A stretch of DNA of 64,000 nt from Gluconobacter frateurii (GTDB lineage: Bacteria > Pseudomonadota > Alphaproteobacteria > Acetobacterales > Acetobacteraceae), in NCBI RefSeq assembly GCF_002723955.1, contig NZ_BEWN01000003.1, forward strand, positions 248,001 through 312,000. Reading direction: 5' to 3'. The translations under genes and the position numbers were made by a program. Positions 44,117-53,973 of the stretch are shown one piece after another. Position 1 is the stretch's first letter. Each line of letters starts with the position of its first letter. A model generated the notes under the pieces. It made no database searches. It had not been told where the DNA came from and saw only the letters and a list, made by a program, of their open reading frames with translations.

Positions 44117-47100
44117 ATGAACGCAATTGTTCGCCTGGCTTTGGCGCGGCCCTACACGTTCGTTGTCATGGCGATCCTGATTGTTATCGCAGGTATTCTG
44201 TCAGCATTCCGAACTCCCAAGGATATTTTCCCTGATATAGGAATCCCCGTCGTTGCGGTCGCCTGGACCTATACAAACCTTTCTCCTCAGGACATTTCAG
44301 GTCGCATTCAGCTCCCGTTCCAAAGATCGCTTACAACGACAGTGAATGATATCGAGCATATCGAGGGTCAGGCGCTTACAGGCATTGGCATTACCAAAAT
44401 CTTTTTCCAACCGGGTGCGGATATTCGACTTGCAAATGCGCAGGTCACGGCTATCGCGCAAACGCTTCTTCGGCAATTACCGACCGGTACTACGCCTCCC
44501 CTGATCCTGAACTACAATGCTTCGACTGTGCCGATCCTTCAGCTTGCCTTGTCAGGATCAGGGCTGACAGAGCAGCAACTCTATGATTTTGGCTTCAATT
44601 TCATCCGTACCCGGCTCGTTATGGTACCAGGTGCCGCCCTTCCCTTCCCGAATGGTGGTCGTGTGAGGCAGATCCAAATGGATCTTGACCCCAGCCAGTT
44701 ACAGGCCCGTGGTGTCTCCGGGCAGGATGTTGCCAATGCACTGACCCTGCAAACCCAGATCACGCCAGCCGGTTTCGTGAAAATTGGCGAATATCAATAT
44801 AATTTCCGGCTGAACAACGCGCCCCTTTCGGTCGAGCAACTGAACATGTTGCCAGTCAAAACCGTAAATGGCGCTGTAGTACGTATACGTGACGTAGCTC
44901 ACGTGCGCGACGGCTCTCCCCCCCAGCAGAATGTCGTGCATGTGGATGGCCAGAGGTCTGCCATGTTGACCGTTCTGAAATCAGGCGCAACATCTACCCC
45001 TGCGATCGTCGAAGGGATCAGAGCTACAATCCCGGACGCTACGCGAGGCTTGCCAAAACAGCTTCAGGTCACGCCGGTCAACGATCAGTCAGTCTTTGTC
45101 AAAGCAGCTGTAAATGGTGTTATCCGGGAGGGAGCAATCGCTGCCGGACTAACGAGCCTTATGATCCTGCTTTTTCTAGGCTCCTGGCGCTCAACACTGA
45201 TTGTTGCCACCTCAATTCCCCTCTCTATCCTGGGGGCAATCGCCATTCTGTCAGCACTGGGAGAAACATTGAATGTCATGACATTGGGCGGTCTGGGTCT
45301 CGCAGTTGGCATTCTGGTCGATGAGGCCACAGTAACAATTGAAAATATAGAGCGCCATCTGGATATGGATAAGGACGTTCATACTGCAATTATCGATGGT
45401 TCTGGTGAAATCATCGTTCCGGCTTTCCTGTCCCTTCTCTGTATCTGTATCGTTTTTGTTCCGATGTTTTATCTTCCCGGTGTATCGGGGTTTCTTTTTG
45501 TGCCCATGGCGCTCGCCGTCATATTCGCGATGGTGATGTCTTTCATTCTGTCGCGCACACTCGTTCCGACAATGGCCATGTTTTTGTTGCGAACGCATAA
45601 GAGCGGCCAGCCTGCACAAAATAATGTGTTCGCTCGCTTTCAGAAAGGCTTCGAGCGTCGCTTTGAAGCCCTGAAAAACCTTTACGGCGCTATCCTGACT
45701 GTGGCGCTGACACATAGGGTAAGATCGGTTCTAGGCTTTCTCGCCGTTGGCTTTTCCAGTCTGGCTCTCCTGTTCTTTCTCGGAAGAAATTTCTTCCCAA
45801 CCGTGGATGCCGGGGCAATGACCCTCCACGTCCGCGGGCCGATAGGGATGCGTATTGAAGAAACCGGTGCTCTGTTTCTGGATATCGAAAAGCAGATCCG
45901 TGCACGCCTTCCGACGGGGGAAGTCGATTCCATCGCTGACACTATTGGCCTGCCTAACAGCGCTATCAACGTCGCTTACAGCGCATCCGGTACGATCGGC
46001 CCGGAAGATGGTGACATTCTGATTGCGCTCAAGGAAAACCATCACCCGACCGAGCAGTACATCCACAGGCTACGGGCCGATCTGCCTCGGCTTTTTCCTC
46101 AGGCAGAATTCGCCTTCCTGCCATCTGACATGACGAGCCAGATTCTGAACTTCGGAGCACCCGCCCCCATCGATATCCAGATTGTGGGACCAAAACCGGA
46201 GGAGACACGCCAGTTTGCAGAACTGGTGCTACGCGAAATCCGCCACATCGACGGTTTGGTTGACGCACGGATTCAGCAACCAGCCAACTACCCGGAGCTG
46301 CGCTTCGACGTTGATCGGACCCGGATCAGTCAGCTTGGCCTGACTGAAGGGGATGTTACCAACAGTATAGCAACGTCAATCGCTGGAACCTCGCAAACGG
46401 CACCGCTTTACTGGCTTAACCCCCAGAACAACGTGACCTATCCTATCGCCGTGCAGATGCCCGAATACCGGATTGGCACACTTTCAGACGTGATTGGTTT
46501 ACCGGTAACGGGAGCGCGGGCTTCAGTCATGCAGTTGCAGGTCCTCGGCGCTCTGGGAAAGATTACCCGTGGCACAACCTCTCCCGTGGAAGGGCAGTTT
46601 AATATCAGACCTTTGATCAACGTATTTGCGGGCGTTGATGGACGGGATCTTGGAGCAGTGGCGTCGGATGTGCAGACTGTTCTTGACCGGTTGGGCCACC
46701 AAAGGCCAGCGACAGTCAGCGTGACACTTGCCGGTCAGTATCAATCCATGATGACAGCTTTTTCCGGTCTTGGGGCGGGTCTTCTAGGGGCTATCGTCCT
46801 CATTTATCTGCTGATTGTGGTCAATTTCCAGAGCTGGACAGATCCGTTTATCGTCGTCCTGGCGTTGCCGACGGCCCTTGCGGGCATTTGCTGGATGCTT
46901 TTTGCAACCGAAACGCCTCTGTCTGTCCCTGCCCTCACAGGAGCTATCATGTGCATGGGGGTGGCGACAGCAAACTCCATTCTGGTCATTTCTTTCTGCC
47001 GTGAACATCTCGGCACCCATGGCGATGCACTTGAGGCGGCGCTCGAAGGCGGAAAGACGCGCCTTCGTCCCGTGCTGATGACGGCCCTGGCCATGATCAT

Positions 47101-47287
47101 CGGCATGCTGCCTATGGCGATGGGACTAGGCGAAGGTGGCGAGCAGAATGCTCCCCTTGGTCGGGCTGTGATTGGTGGTCTGATCTTCGCAACCTGTGCA
47201 TCCCTGTTTTTCGTACCCACCCTGTTCGCTGTCATCTATCATCGGCGCAAACTGAACACCCCACATGAGGCCTCTCCCCATGCCTGA
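44117..47287 (+). CDS. RND multidrug efflux permease
   Basis: A 1056-residue inner-membrane RND pump. Helix 4 reads GLAVGILVDEATVTIEN, where the single acidic pattern is that of drug/solvent exporters rather than the DFG pattern of metal pumps. The first helix MNAIVRLALARPYTFVVMA and two periplasmic loops are in the usual places. The ATG at 44117 is used; the frame is open from a TTG at 44087. It heads a permease, adaptor, outer-membrane channel operon, an order less common than adaptor first. The substrate is unknown. Confidence 0.9.
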   Translation: MNAIVRLALARPYTFVVMAILIVIAGILSAFRTPKDIFPDIGIPVVAVAWTYTNLSPQDISGRIQLPFQRSLTTTVNDIEHIEGQALTGIGITKIFFQPGADIRLANAQVTAIAQTLLRQLPTGTTPPLILNYNASTVPILQLALSGSGLTEQQLYDFGFNFIRTRLVMVPGAALPFPNGGRVRQIQMDLDPSQLQARGVSGQDVANALTLQTQITPAGFVKIGEYQYNFRLNNAPLSVEQLNMLPVKTVNGAVVRIRDVAHVRDGSPPQQNVVHVDGQRSAMLTVLKSGATSTPAIVEGIRATIPDATRGLPKQLQVTPVNDQSVFVKAAVNGVIREGAIAAGLTSLMILLFLGSWRSTLIVATSIPLSILGAIAILSALGETLNVMTLGGLGLAVGILVDEATVTIENIERHLDMDKDVHTAIIDGSGEIIVPAFLSLLCICIVFVPMFYLPGVSGFLFVPMALAVIFAMVMSFILSRTLVPTMAMFLLRTHKSGQPAQNNVFARFQKGFERRFEALKNLYGAILTVALTHRVRSVLGFLAVGFSSLALLFFLGRNFFPTVDAGAMTLHVRGPIGMRIEETGALFLDIEKQIRARLPTGEVDSIADTIGLPNSAINVAYSASGTIGPEDGDILIALKENHHPTEQYIHRLRADLPRLFPQAEFAFLPSDMTSQILNFGAPAPIDIQIVGPKPEETRQFAELVLREIRHIDGLVDARIQQPANYPELRFDVDRTRISQLGLTEGDVTNSIATSIAGTSQTAPLYWLNPQNNVTYPIAVQMPEYRIGTLSDVIGLPVTGARASVMQLQVLGALGKITRGTTSPVEGQFNIRPLINVFAGVDGRDLGAVASDVQTVLDRLGHQRPATVSVTLAGQYQSMMTAFSGLGAGLLGAIVLIYLLIVVNFQSWTDPFIVVLALPTALAGICWMLFATETPLSVPALTGAIMCMGVATANSILVISFCREHLGTHGDALEAALEGGKTRLRPVLMTALAMIIGMLPMAMGLGEGGEQNAPLGRAVIGGLIFATCASLFFVPTLFAVIYHRRKLNTPHEASPHA

Positions 47288-48431
47288 GCTGGAAGTGCGC
47301 CCACGTCGTCTTCGCTGGTTCTTTCTGGCTGTGGTGATCATCTTCGTCCTCATCCTGGCAATCGGAACGGTCCTGCGCCTCCGTGCCCGGCATCAGCTTC
47401 ATGATACAACGGCCGCAGCCGCTATTCTGACAGTTGCTATTGTTCATCCAGGCGGAATGGCTGCCGACAAGCTGGTTCTGCCTGGACGAATTCAGGCATG
47501 GTATGCGGCCCCCGTCTATGCGCGCACCAATGGGTATCTCCAGCACTGGTACGCCGATATCGGCCAGAAAGTGCAGGAAGGCCAACTCCTTGCGGACATC
47601 GACACACCAGATGTGGATCTCCAGCTGAAAGGCGCCCGCGCTGCGCTGGCCACACGCAAGGCTCAGCGCAACCTTGCCGGTATTACAACGCGCCGCTGGG
47701 ACCGCCTGAATTCCCAAAATGCTGTATCACAGCAGGAGACAGACGAGCGACGAGGCAATTTTGCCGCCAGCGAGGCTACGGAAAACGAAGCGTCTGCTGA
47801 AGTCGGGCGGCTGGAGACACTTTCTGACTTCAAGCATATCGTTGCGCCATTTACGGGTGTGGTTACCAGCCGCGCCACGGATATTGGGGCGTTGATCGCA
47901 GCTGGATCATCAACAGCCCAACCGCTCTTTACGGTTTCTGACGTATCGCGGTTACGCATCTATGTCAGCGTGCCTCAGGCTTATAGCGCCCGAATGCACA
48001 ACGAAATGACAGTAGATTTCATGGTCCCAGATTATCCGGGCCGCATCTTTCAAGCCCGTCTCATCCACTCCTCGGATGCTGTTGATCCTCAGTCTGGAGC
48101 AATGCTCGTCCAGTTCGTCTATGACAATGCCGAAAGTCTTCTGAAGCCTGGGGCCTATGCGCAGGTCTCTTTCACGTTTCCCGAGACGAATGCTTCGGGT
48201 GCAGTCCGTATTCCCGCGAGCAGTCTATTATTTCAGCGCGCCGGCCCAACCATTGCCACGATGGACGCTCGCCATCACGTCAAGATCCAGCCTGTGACCA
48301 TATTGGTCGATTTCGGTACGGAACTTGAGGTTACCGGGCTCACGTCCGAAAGCGCCGTTATTAACAATCCACGGGATGATCTGCGCGACGGGGATGAGGT
48401 TAAGCCTCAGGAAAGTGGGCATGATCACTAA
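47280..48431 (+). CDS. RND efflux periplasmic adaptor
   Basis: A 383-residue membrane-fusion protein with an N-terminal signal anchor (RLRWFFLAVVIIFVLILAI), a barrel-sandwich domain (VYARTNGYLQHWYADIGQKV), a short helical hairpin and a beta-barrel domain. The ATG at 47280 overlaps the permease stop and has GAGG nine bases upstream; the ATG at 47265 is possible. It overlaps the channel gene by 11 bases. Confidence 0.88.
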   Translation: MPELEVRPRRLRWFFLAVVIIFVLILAIGTVLRLRARHQLHDTTAAAAILTVAIVHPGGMAADKLVLPGRIQAWYAAPVYARTNGYLQHWYADIGQKVQEGQLLADIDTPDVDLQLKGARAALATRKAQRNLAGITTRRWDRLNSQNAVSQQETDERRGNFAASEATENEASAEVGRLETLSDFKHIVAPFTGVVTSRATDIGALIAAGSSTAQPLFTVSDVSRLRIYVSVPQAYSARMHNEMTVDFMVPDYPGRIFQARLIHSSDAVDPQSGAMLVQFVYDNAESLLKPGAYAQVSFTFPETNASGAVRIPASSLLFQRAGPTIATMDARHHVKIQPVTILVDFGTELEVTGLTSESAVINNPRDDLRDGDEVKPQESGHDH

Positions 48432-49914
48432 AGCGCCCCAACTAGAAAAACATACTTCAGGCAGCGATTACCAAGCGCGACGCCGTGTGTCAGGTTTTAT
48501 TAGGAAAACCTTCTGGGCTGCTCCCTTACTTGCGCTAGCCTGCTGCAACCTTGCGCCAGAATACCGAAAACCCACACAAACCATACTGCCTCTCACCTTT
48601 AAGGAAGCAGGTCCGTGGACACCTACCCAACCAGCAGCTCCGCTCCCATCGTCCAACTGGTGGACGGTCATGCAGGACGAGCAGTTGAACGCTCTTGAGG
48701 AACGGATCGAGGCAAACAGTCCACAGCTCGCAGCGGCGCTTGCCCGGTACGATCAATCCCGCGCCATGGTACGGCGTGCACGCGCCGATTTCTTTCCCCA
48801 GATCGATGCAACAGGCAGCGCCCAACGCGAACAGACCCTGTTTTTACAGAATGGCTCCTACTTCGATTACCGCGATTATGCTGCGGGAGGTACCGTTTCA
48901 TGGGAGCCTGATCTCTGGGGCCGTATCCGCAATCTCGTCTCCGCGGCTCGATCTGGTGCTCAGGCCAGCATTAGTGATCTCGCCGCTCTTCGGCTCAGCC
49001 TTCAGGCTGAACTGGGTGATGACTATTTTCAACTGCGTGGTCTGGATGCTCATATCGCAATCCTGAGACAAACGATCTCAGCTTATCGGGCAGCCCTGGA
49101 ACTCACTCAGAAACGCTTTGCTGGTGGTGCGTCGAGTGAACTTGATGTCAGACGGGCCAGCACCCAGTTGACCGCGACACAATCCAGACTGGAGCAGGAA
49201 ACGGCTGATCGCGCATTAATGGAACATGCCATCGCTGTATTGATTGGCGAAGAACCTACTATTTTTTCATTGCCTCCGGACAGCTCAATGGTTCCGGTAC
49301 CTGTCATCCCCGTCAACGCCCCCTCTACATTATTACAACGTCGCCCCGATGTGGCCGCGGCAGAGCGACGCATGGCAGCCGCGAACGCCCGGATCGGGGT
49401 CGCAAGAGCCGCATTTTTCCCGAATATTACTCTTGGTGCATCAGGTGGCTCTGAAACGACCATCAGTACACTTCTCTCTGCCGGAACAGGCGTTTGGGCT
49501 TTAGGTCCCGCACTTGCGACGCTGGCGATCTTTGACGGCGGCCGGCGCTTTGCCGATCTGGAAGCTACGCATGCTGCCTATGCCGAGGCGGCCGCAAATT
49601 ATCGGCAGGCATCTCTTCAGGCTTTTCGGGAGGTCGAGGACCAGTTGGCTCTCCTGAACCATCTGGCCGACGCTTCCGACAGACAGTCTGAGGCTGTCTC
49701 CGCGGCTATCCGGACCAATCAGCTTGCCTCGATCCAGTATCGTGAAGGGGCAGTCGATTACCTCCAGGTTGTCACGGCCCAGACGGCAGAATTACAGGCT
49801 CGGGAAGATATGATCACGCTTGTCATGCGACGTCTGGTCGCAGGAATTGATCTTGTGCGCGCTCTGGGCGGCGGCTGGCAGCCCAGCCAGCCAACTTCAA
49901 ACGGGACAGGATGA
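48421..49914 (+). CDS. RND outer-membrane channel lipoprotein (NodT/OprM family)
   Basis: A 497-residue TolC-like lipoprotein. The signal ends LLALACC, giving a lipobox with LAPEYRKP as the mature start, typical of NodT/OprM members. Motifs include WWTVMQDEQLNALEE, TVSWEPDLWGRIRN and LQRRPDVAAAERRMAAANARIG. The ATG at 48421 overlaps the adaptor stop (11 bases) with AGGAAAG upstream. It completes the tripartite pump. Confidence 0.92.
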   Translation: MITKAPQLEKHTSGSDYQARRRVSGFIRKTFWAAPLLALACCNLAPEYRKPTQTILPLTFKEAGPWTPTQPAAPLPSSNWWTVMQDEQLNALEERIEANSPQLAAALARYDQSRAMVRRARADFFPQIDATGSAQREQTLFLQNGSYFDYRDYAAGGTVSWEPDLWGRIRNLVSAARSGAQASISDLAALRLSLQAELGDDYFQLRGLDAHIAILRQTISAYRAALELTQKRFAGGASSELDVRRASTQLTATQSRLEQETADRALMEHAIAVLIGEEPTIFSLPPDSSMVPVPVIPVNAPSTLLQRRPDVAAAERRMAAANARIGVARAAFFPNITLGASGGSETTISTLLSAGTGVWALGPALATLAIFDGGRRFADLEATHAAYAEAAANYRQASLQAFREVEDQLALLNHLADASDRQSEAVSAAIRTNQLASIQYREGAVDYLQVVTAQTAELQAREDMITLVMRRLVAGIDLVRALGGGWQPSQPTSNGTG

Positions 49915-51762
49915 TCCAAAATAGCTTGAAGCATCAGATTTTGAGCCTTTGGGCACAGGGCAAACATGCTTTACGCTCCTAAATAACCAAACTGAATTTA
50001 GGCCATCAAAGCGGTAGGAATGCCTTTTCCGGCCAGCCGCTTTGACATCGATAGCCAAAATAACATGACTGTTCCGATCACGTCTGCTCAGGGGCAAAAA
50101 GGCATCCCCGTCGGTCCAAGGACAGAAAATGGCTTCCCGACCATGCCAGCCCGGCAGATCAATCGTCAGATGAATATTGATGTCGTAGGTGTTCTCCGTA
50201 TCGAAAACCGTAATACGTCCAATCATAACCCCCAGGCAGCGTCGATCATCCACGAATGGACCAATGGTATCGCACGGCCGTCCCCAGCGGGATATCAGCT
50301 GAACGCTGTTTGCAGAGGAGGGAGTGAAAATATATGCCGAGCGCTGGCGACGCGGAGGGGCCGTACCTTGGGGCCGTCAGGAAGGAGGAGCCCAAACGCA
50401 GGCTCCTGCATGCTATCGGTTTTCGGACTGGAACCAACATATCCCATCTCCAGTGCACGTCTCACGATACGACCATAAAAGGCCTCAATAAATGCTTGAT
50501 CCGTGCAAAGGAGGGAAGCTGCATGATCAGATCAGTTCCGCACTGGTCCATTGAAGGCAGACACAACTGCGCCGTTCGCTAACGGTCGGAAATGACGGCG
50601 GTTTCCCGTATCGAGATAGCTTTGCTTCAAAGGACCATTTGTCTGAATGACAGCGTGATCGCAGGTCTCCACATGATAACATTCATACGAGCGGATTTTA
50701 TGGGCGTAAGCGATGGTGACGCCGTTTACGAGCATCCGAACTGGTACGAAACGCCCATCGAAATACAGGCAATGCTCAGGCGTGACCAGAAAGTCCCTAT
50801 GAGGCACACCAGCCTGCAAAGTGTCCTTACAGATGCGGACTGGCACACTGGCATCCTACCCAGATGATATCTTTTGGTGTCGCCCCACCATGATCGAAAG
50901 TCAGAACTGACATGCCCGGACGCAGGGTCTCAACTGCGAACTCTTCGGCCGGGGTCGCAATCATACTCCCGGGTAGGAAACATACAACGTCCTGAAGGAG
51001 CAGAGATCTATCTGTATATTTTGCGATTTCCATGTATTACAATGAGTCTGCAAAATAGACTGTCAGCGTATAATGTACGTTATTACTGATAATATTTACC
51101 TAATCACCTGAAGTACTGATCGTCGCCCCCGTACCATAGAAAAATTCGGAAAAATCTACACTGTTCCCGGTGGAAAAGTTTAAAAGTTCTACTAAGAAGG
51201 ACGATGCACTTCCAAGAACAAGCAATGCCCCGGTACTGAAGGTAACGGTTTCAGTAGAGGGTGCGCTTCCTTGCGCCGTTAACGTCCCATTCTCTGCGAA
51301 CGAAATTGTAGAATAGGATTGCGTTCCAGAAAGAACCCAGCTCCCGAAGACCGACATATTTTCGAAGTTGATCGCGCCGTCGAACGTGCCTGAGCCCGAT
51401 AGATTTACGGTGTCAGTCCCTGCCCCGCCATCGACTGTTCCAGAAATAACGGAACCTGTCAGGATATGGAGTGTATCGTTGCCATCTCCGAGCAGGATGG
51501 AATCTACAGTCCCGGAAATCGTTCCTGAATTTGTAATCGTATCTCCCAAGGTATCAGTGATAGAAATCCCATATCCATCCAGTCCCTGAATGGTTCCATA
51601 ATTGGTAATGGTCGTCTGGTAAGGAGCGTCTCCCTGACTGCTGTTATCAACCAGAATACCATTTGCCGTTCCCCTAATAAGAGCGCCGTTTTCGTTTACA
51701 ATGACGCCGGCGCCAATAGAAATACCCTCACTGGTATTCCAGCATACTGTTTGAATAACGTC
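49897..51762 (-). pseudogene. Degraded Hint-domain/beta-passenger surface protein gene
   Basis: Remnant of a large surface or secreted protein, read leftward. The first part (51762-51103) is a beta-repeat passenger with GTI-type repeats and LGDGNDTLHI. A Hint domain follows: DVVCFLPGSMIATP at about 50985-50945, then HRDFLVTPEHCLYFDG and RMLVNGVTI. The tail IGPFVDDRRCLGVMIGRI is typical of such proteins. Breaks: in-frame TAG (51100-51102), TAA (51037-51039) and TGA (50532-50534), where a Trp is expected; frameshifts near 50845 and near 50300. The 5' end lacks a start and signal peptide and begins right after the stop of the TonB receptor gene, in its frame. The gene is dead. Confidence 0.85.
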
Positions 51763-53952
51763 TTAAAGATCAAATCGCGCGTTGAGAGACACCGTCCGAG
51801 GTGCGCCAGGAAACAGGTTCCTGTTTCCACGACTCAGCCAGTAACGGACATTACCAATATTTTCGACGGACGCTCTAAGTACAACGTGATGACTTCCAAT
51901 TTTCGTGCTGTAAGCCGCTCCTAAATTCCCGACAATATAAGAGGGCAATCGAACCGTATTGGCAGCGTCGAGCCAACTTTTGGAAACATAATTGAAGCCA
52001 GCGTTAAAGCTCAATCCCTTGATTACCTTCAAACGGTACTCCGCGTTGAATGACGCCTGAAAGGGAGCCACAGCCTCCAGCTCATGGTTTTGATACCCAG
52101 CCGCCGCCTCGACATAACGTGCATCGAGATAAGCTAAACTTCCGTTGACATTGAGATCACGCGTAAGCAGCCAGGAACCTGCTGCCTCCACACCTTGGTA
52201 CCGGGAGAGGCCGTCCTGAACATAATAATTTTGAGCATTTGTGTAAGCTGCTCCAGTATCCATACGAAAGACAGCGAGAGTTCCGGTCCATTTCTTTTTC
52301 TGTATTTTGACGCCGAGCTCATACTCGTCACTGCGAATGGGCCCGAAAACCTGCATGTAATTGACGTTGGATGTGGCCGCCTGCCCTCCGGACTGCATGG
52401 CCTGCACCCAACTGAAATAGGTGTTTATTTCTGGTGTAACCTTGTAGCTCAGCGAAACGAGAGGCGTGACAGGATTATTCCTGTGAGCCGCCGTCTGGGT
52501 GCCTGACGTCGAATAGTCGTTTTCAAGATAGTTCGTGTATCGGGCGCCCGCCATGAGGGACCAGCGATGATAGGTAACCGTATCACTCCAGAACGGTGCG
52601 ATTTGCTGGTAATCAATGTACCGATACATCCGTGGATTAAAACTGGTCGCACTCGTCAATGTCGGGCGATTAACAAAAATATTTCCGTATTCCACAGCGC
52701 CTTTAACGCCAGAGTTTGCGTCTGCATCAAACATCTGCCGCAACCATGTAACCCCGGCAATGACATCGTGATGAAATGGCCCAGTCTCGAAATGCCCCTG
52801 CGTTGTAGCATCAACCTGATGATAGGTCAGAACACGAACCATCTCGAAGGCCTGGCTCATATAGTCGCCGTTTGTGCCGGTAAACGTCACCTGATTGGAG
52901 GGAAATTTCTCATCAAGATGCGTATAACCATATGTCAGGTGGGCACTCCAGTTCTTGGAAAAATCCCAGTCAAACCCAGTACTGAAACGCTTCATGTCGT
53001 TGGTTTTCCATGAATCCGGAGCACCAAAGGCTTCACGCCCGCTCATGGTTTCCACGGCCCCCACGCCATTGGCCGAAGCAATTGTATTCACCATCCCTTT
53101 CTGGAGGGTATTCATGTAAAATGAATTGAAGTGCCAGTGTAGATTGTTCGTGATGCGAACGTTTGTTGTAAAAGACAAAGACAGGTTGCGTACGAAACTG
53201 TCATTCACCTGATTTCCGACTTCGCTGGCAAAAACAAATCGCGTCTGCACCCGATGGTTTTTATCCAGGGACCCGCCAGCATCCACCATCTGCCTGAAGA
53301 CTGCATCAGAACGATACCCTGCTTCCAGCGTCAGCTTTCGTTCCTCAACTGGCGCTTTCAACTGATAATCCAGAACACCCCCGGGTGAGCCAAAGCCATA
53401 CATAAACGCCGAAGCGCCTTTCACGACCTGCACCCGATCAAAATTCGCCAGAGGCAGATCAATATACCAGTAAGGAATAGCCAGACCGTCGATCTTGTAG
53501 CCATTCGTCCAGTCAAGGTTTAAGCCGCGCACCCTGACACTCGAGCCGGAAGCTGTGGACGATCCATTAGAATTGGCCTGAACACCCGGTTCATAACGCA
53601 TGACATCGTTGATATCGGTCGCCTGCATCTGTTCGATCCGATCAGCCGAAATCGTGCTGACCGAGAACGGTGTGTCAAACTCCGAACGGGTTCCAAATGC
53701 GCCAAGCGGGACCTTACGCGCCAGTTTGGGTGCCTGACGTGTTACATGGACCGTAACGGACTCCTGCGTATCGCTGTTAATATCGTGCGGTGCGGGATGG
53801 TGCGCGGGCGAGTTGGCTGCTGGCTCCCCAGTAGACGTATGATGGATGCGAGTTTGCTTTCGTGTGTCATGATGGACTGTCGCAGCCATGGACAGGTCAG
53901 GCAGACTGATAAGCAGAAATGCGCGCAGGCTGAGACGCTTCATAATAAACAT
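51763..53952 (-). CDS. TonB-dependent siderophore-type receptor
   Basis: A 729-residue receptor. Signal peptide to about residue 24, a His-rich linker to about 75, a plug with VRVRGLNLDWTNGYKIDGLAIPYW and a barrel whose last residues are SLNARFDL. The size and plug match ferric-siderophore receptors; SRYQGVEAAGSW in the barrel is typical. An ATG at 53943 (MKRLSL) has AGGG at better spacing and may be the true start. The sulfonate-utilisation genes upstream are only 21 bases away, so it may belong with that operon and take up an organosulfur compound. Confidence 0.9.
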   Translation of the reverse strand: MFIMKRLSLRAFLLISLPDLSMAATVHHDTRKQTRIHHTSTGEPAANSPAHHPAPHDINSDTQESVTVHVTRQAPKLARKVPLGAFGTRSEFDTPFSVSTISADRIEQMQATDINDVMRYEPGVQANSNGSSTASGSSVRVRGLNLDWTNGYKIDGLAIPYWYIDLPLANFDRVQVVKGASAFMYGFGSPGGVLDYQLKAPVEERKLTLEAGYRSDAVFRQMVDAGGSLDKNHRVQTRFVFASEVGNQVNDSFVRNLSLSFTTNVRITNNLHWHFNSFYMNTLQKGMVNTIASANGVGAVETMSGREAFGAPDSWKTNDMKRFSTGFDWDFSKNWSAHLTYGYTHLDEKFPSNQVTFTGTNGDYMSQAFEMVRVLTYHQVDATTQGHFETGPFHHDVIAGVTWLRQMFDADANSGVKGAVEYGNIFVNRPTLTSATSFNPRMYRYIDYQQIAPFWSDTVTYHRWSLMAGARYTNYLENDYSTSGTQTAAHRNNPVTPLVSLSYKVTPEINTYFSWVQAMQSGGQAATSNVNYMQVFGPIRSDEYELGVKIQKKKWTGTLAVFRMDTGAAYTNAQNYYVQDGLSRYQGVEAAGSWLLTRDLNVNGSLAYLDARYVEAAAGYQNHELEAVAPFQASFNAEYRLKVIKGLSFNAGFNYVSKSWLDAANTVRLPSYIVGNLGAAYSTKIGSHHVVLRASVENIGNVRYWLSRGNRNLFPGAPRTVSLNARFDL

Positions 53953-53973
53953 ATCCCTGGATAACTGGAGTTT

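Noticed and set aside
50020-50478. 152-codon open frame on the plus strand in the Hint pseudogene region
   Set aside because: Explained by relaxed, decayed sequence of the opposite-strand Hint gene; no coding features of its own.
50246-51549. Treating the Hint fragments as separate small genes
   Set aside because: Consecutive fragments read as successive parts of one known protein layout, joined by in-frame stops and frameshifts; a single pseudogene explains them better.
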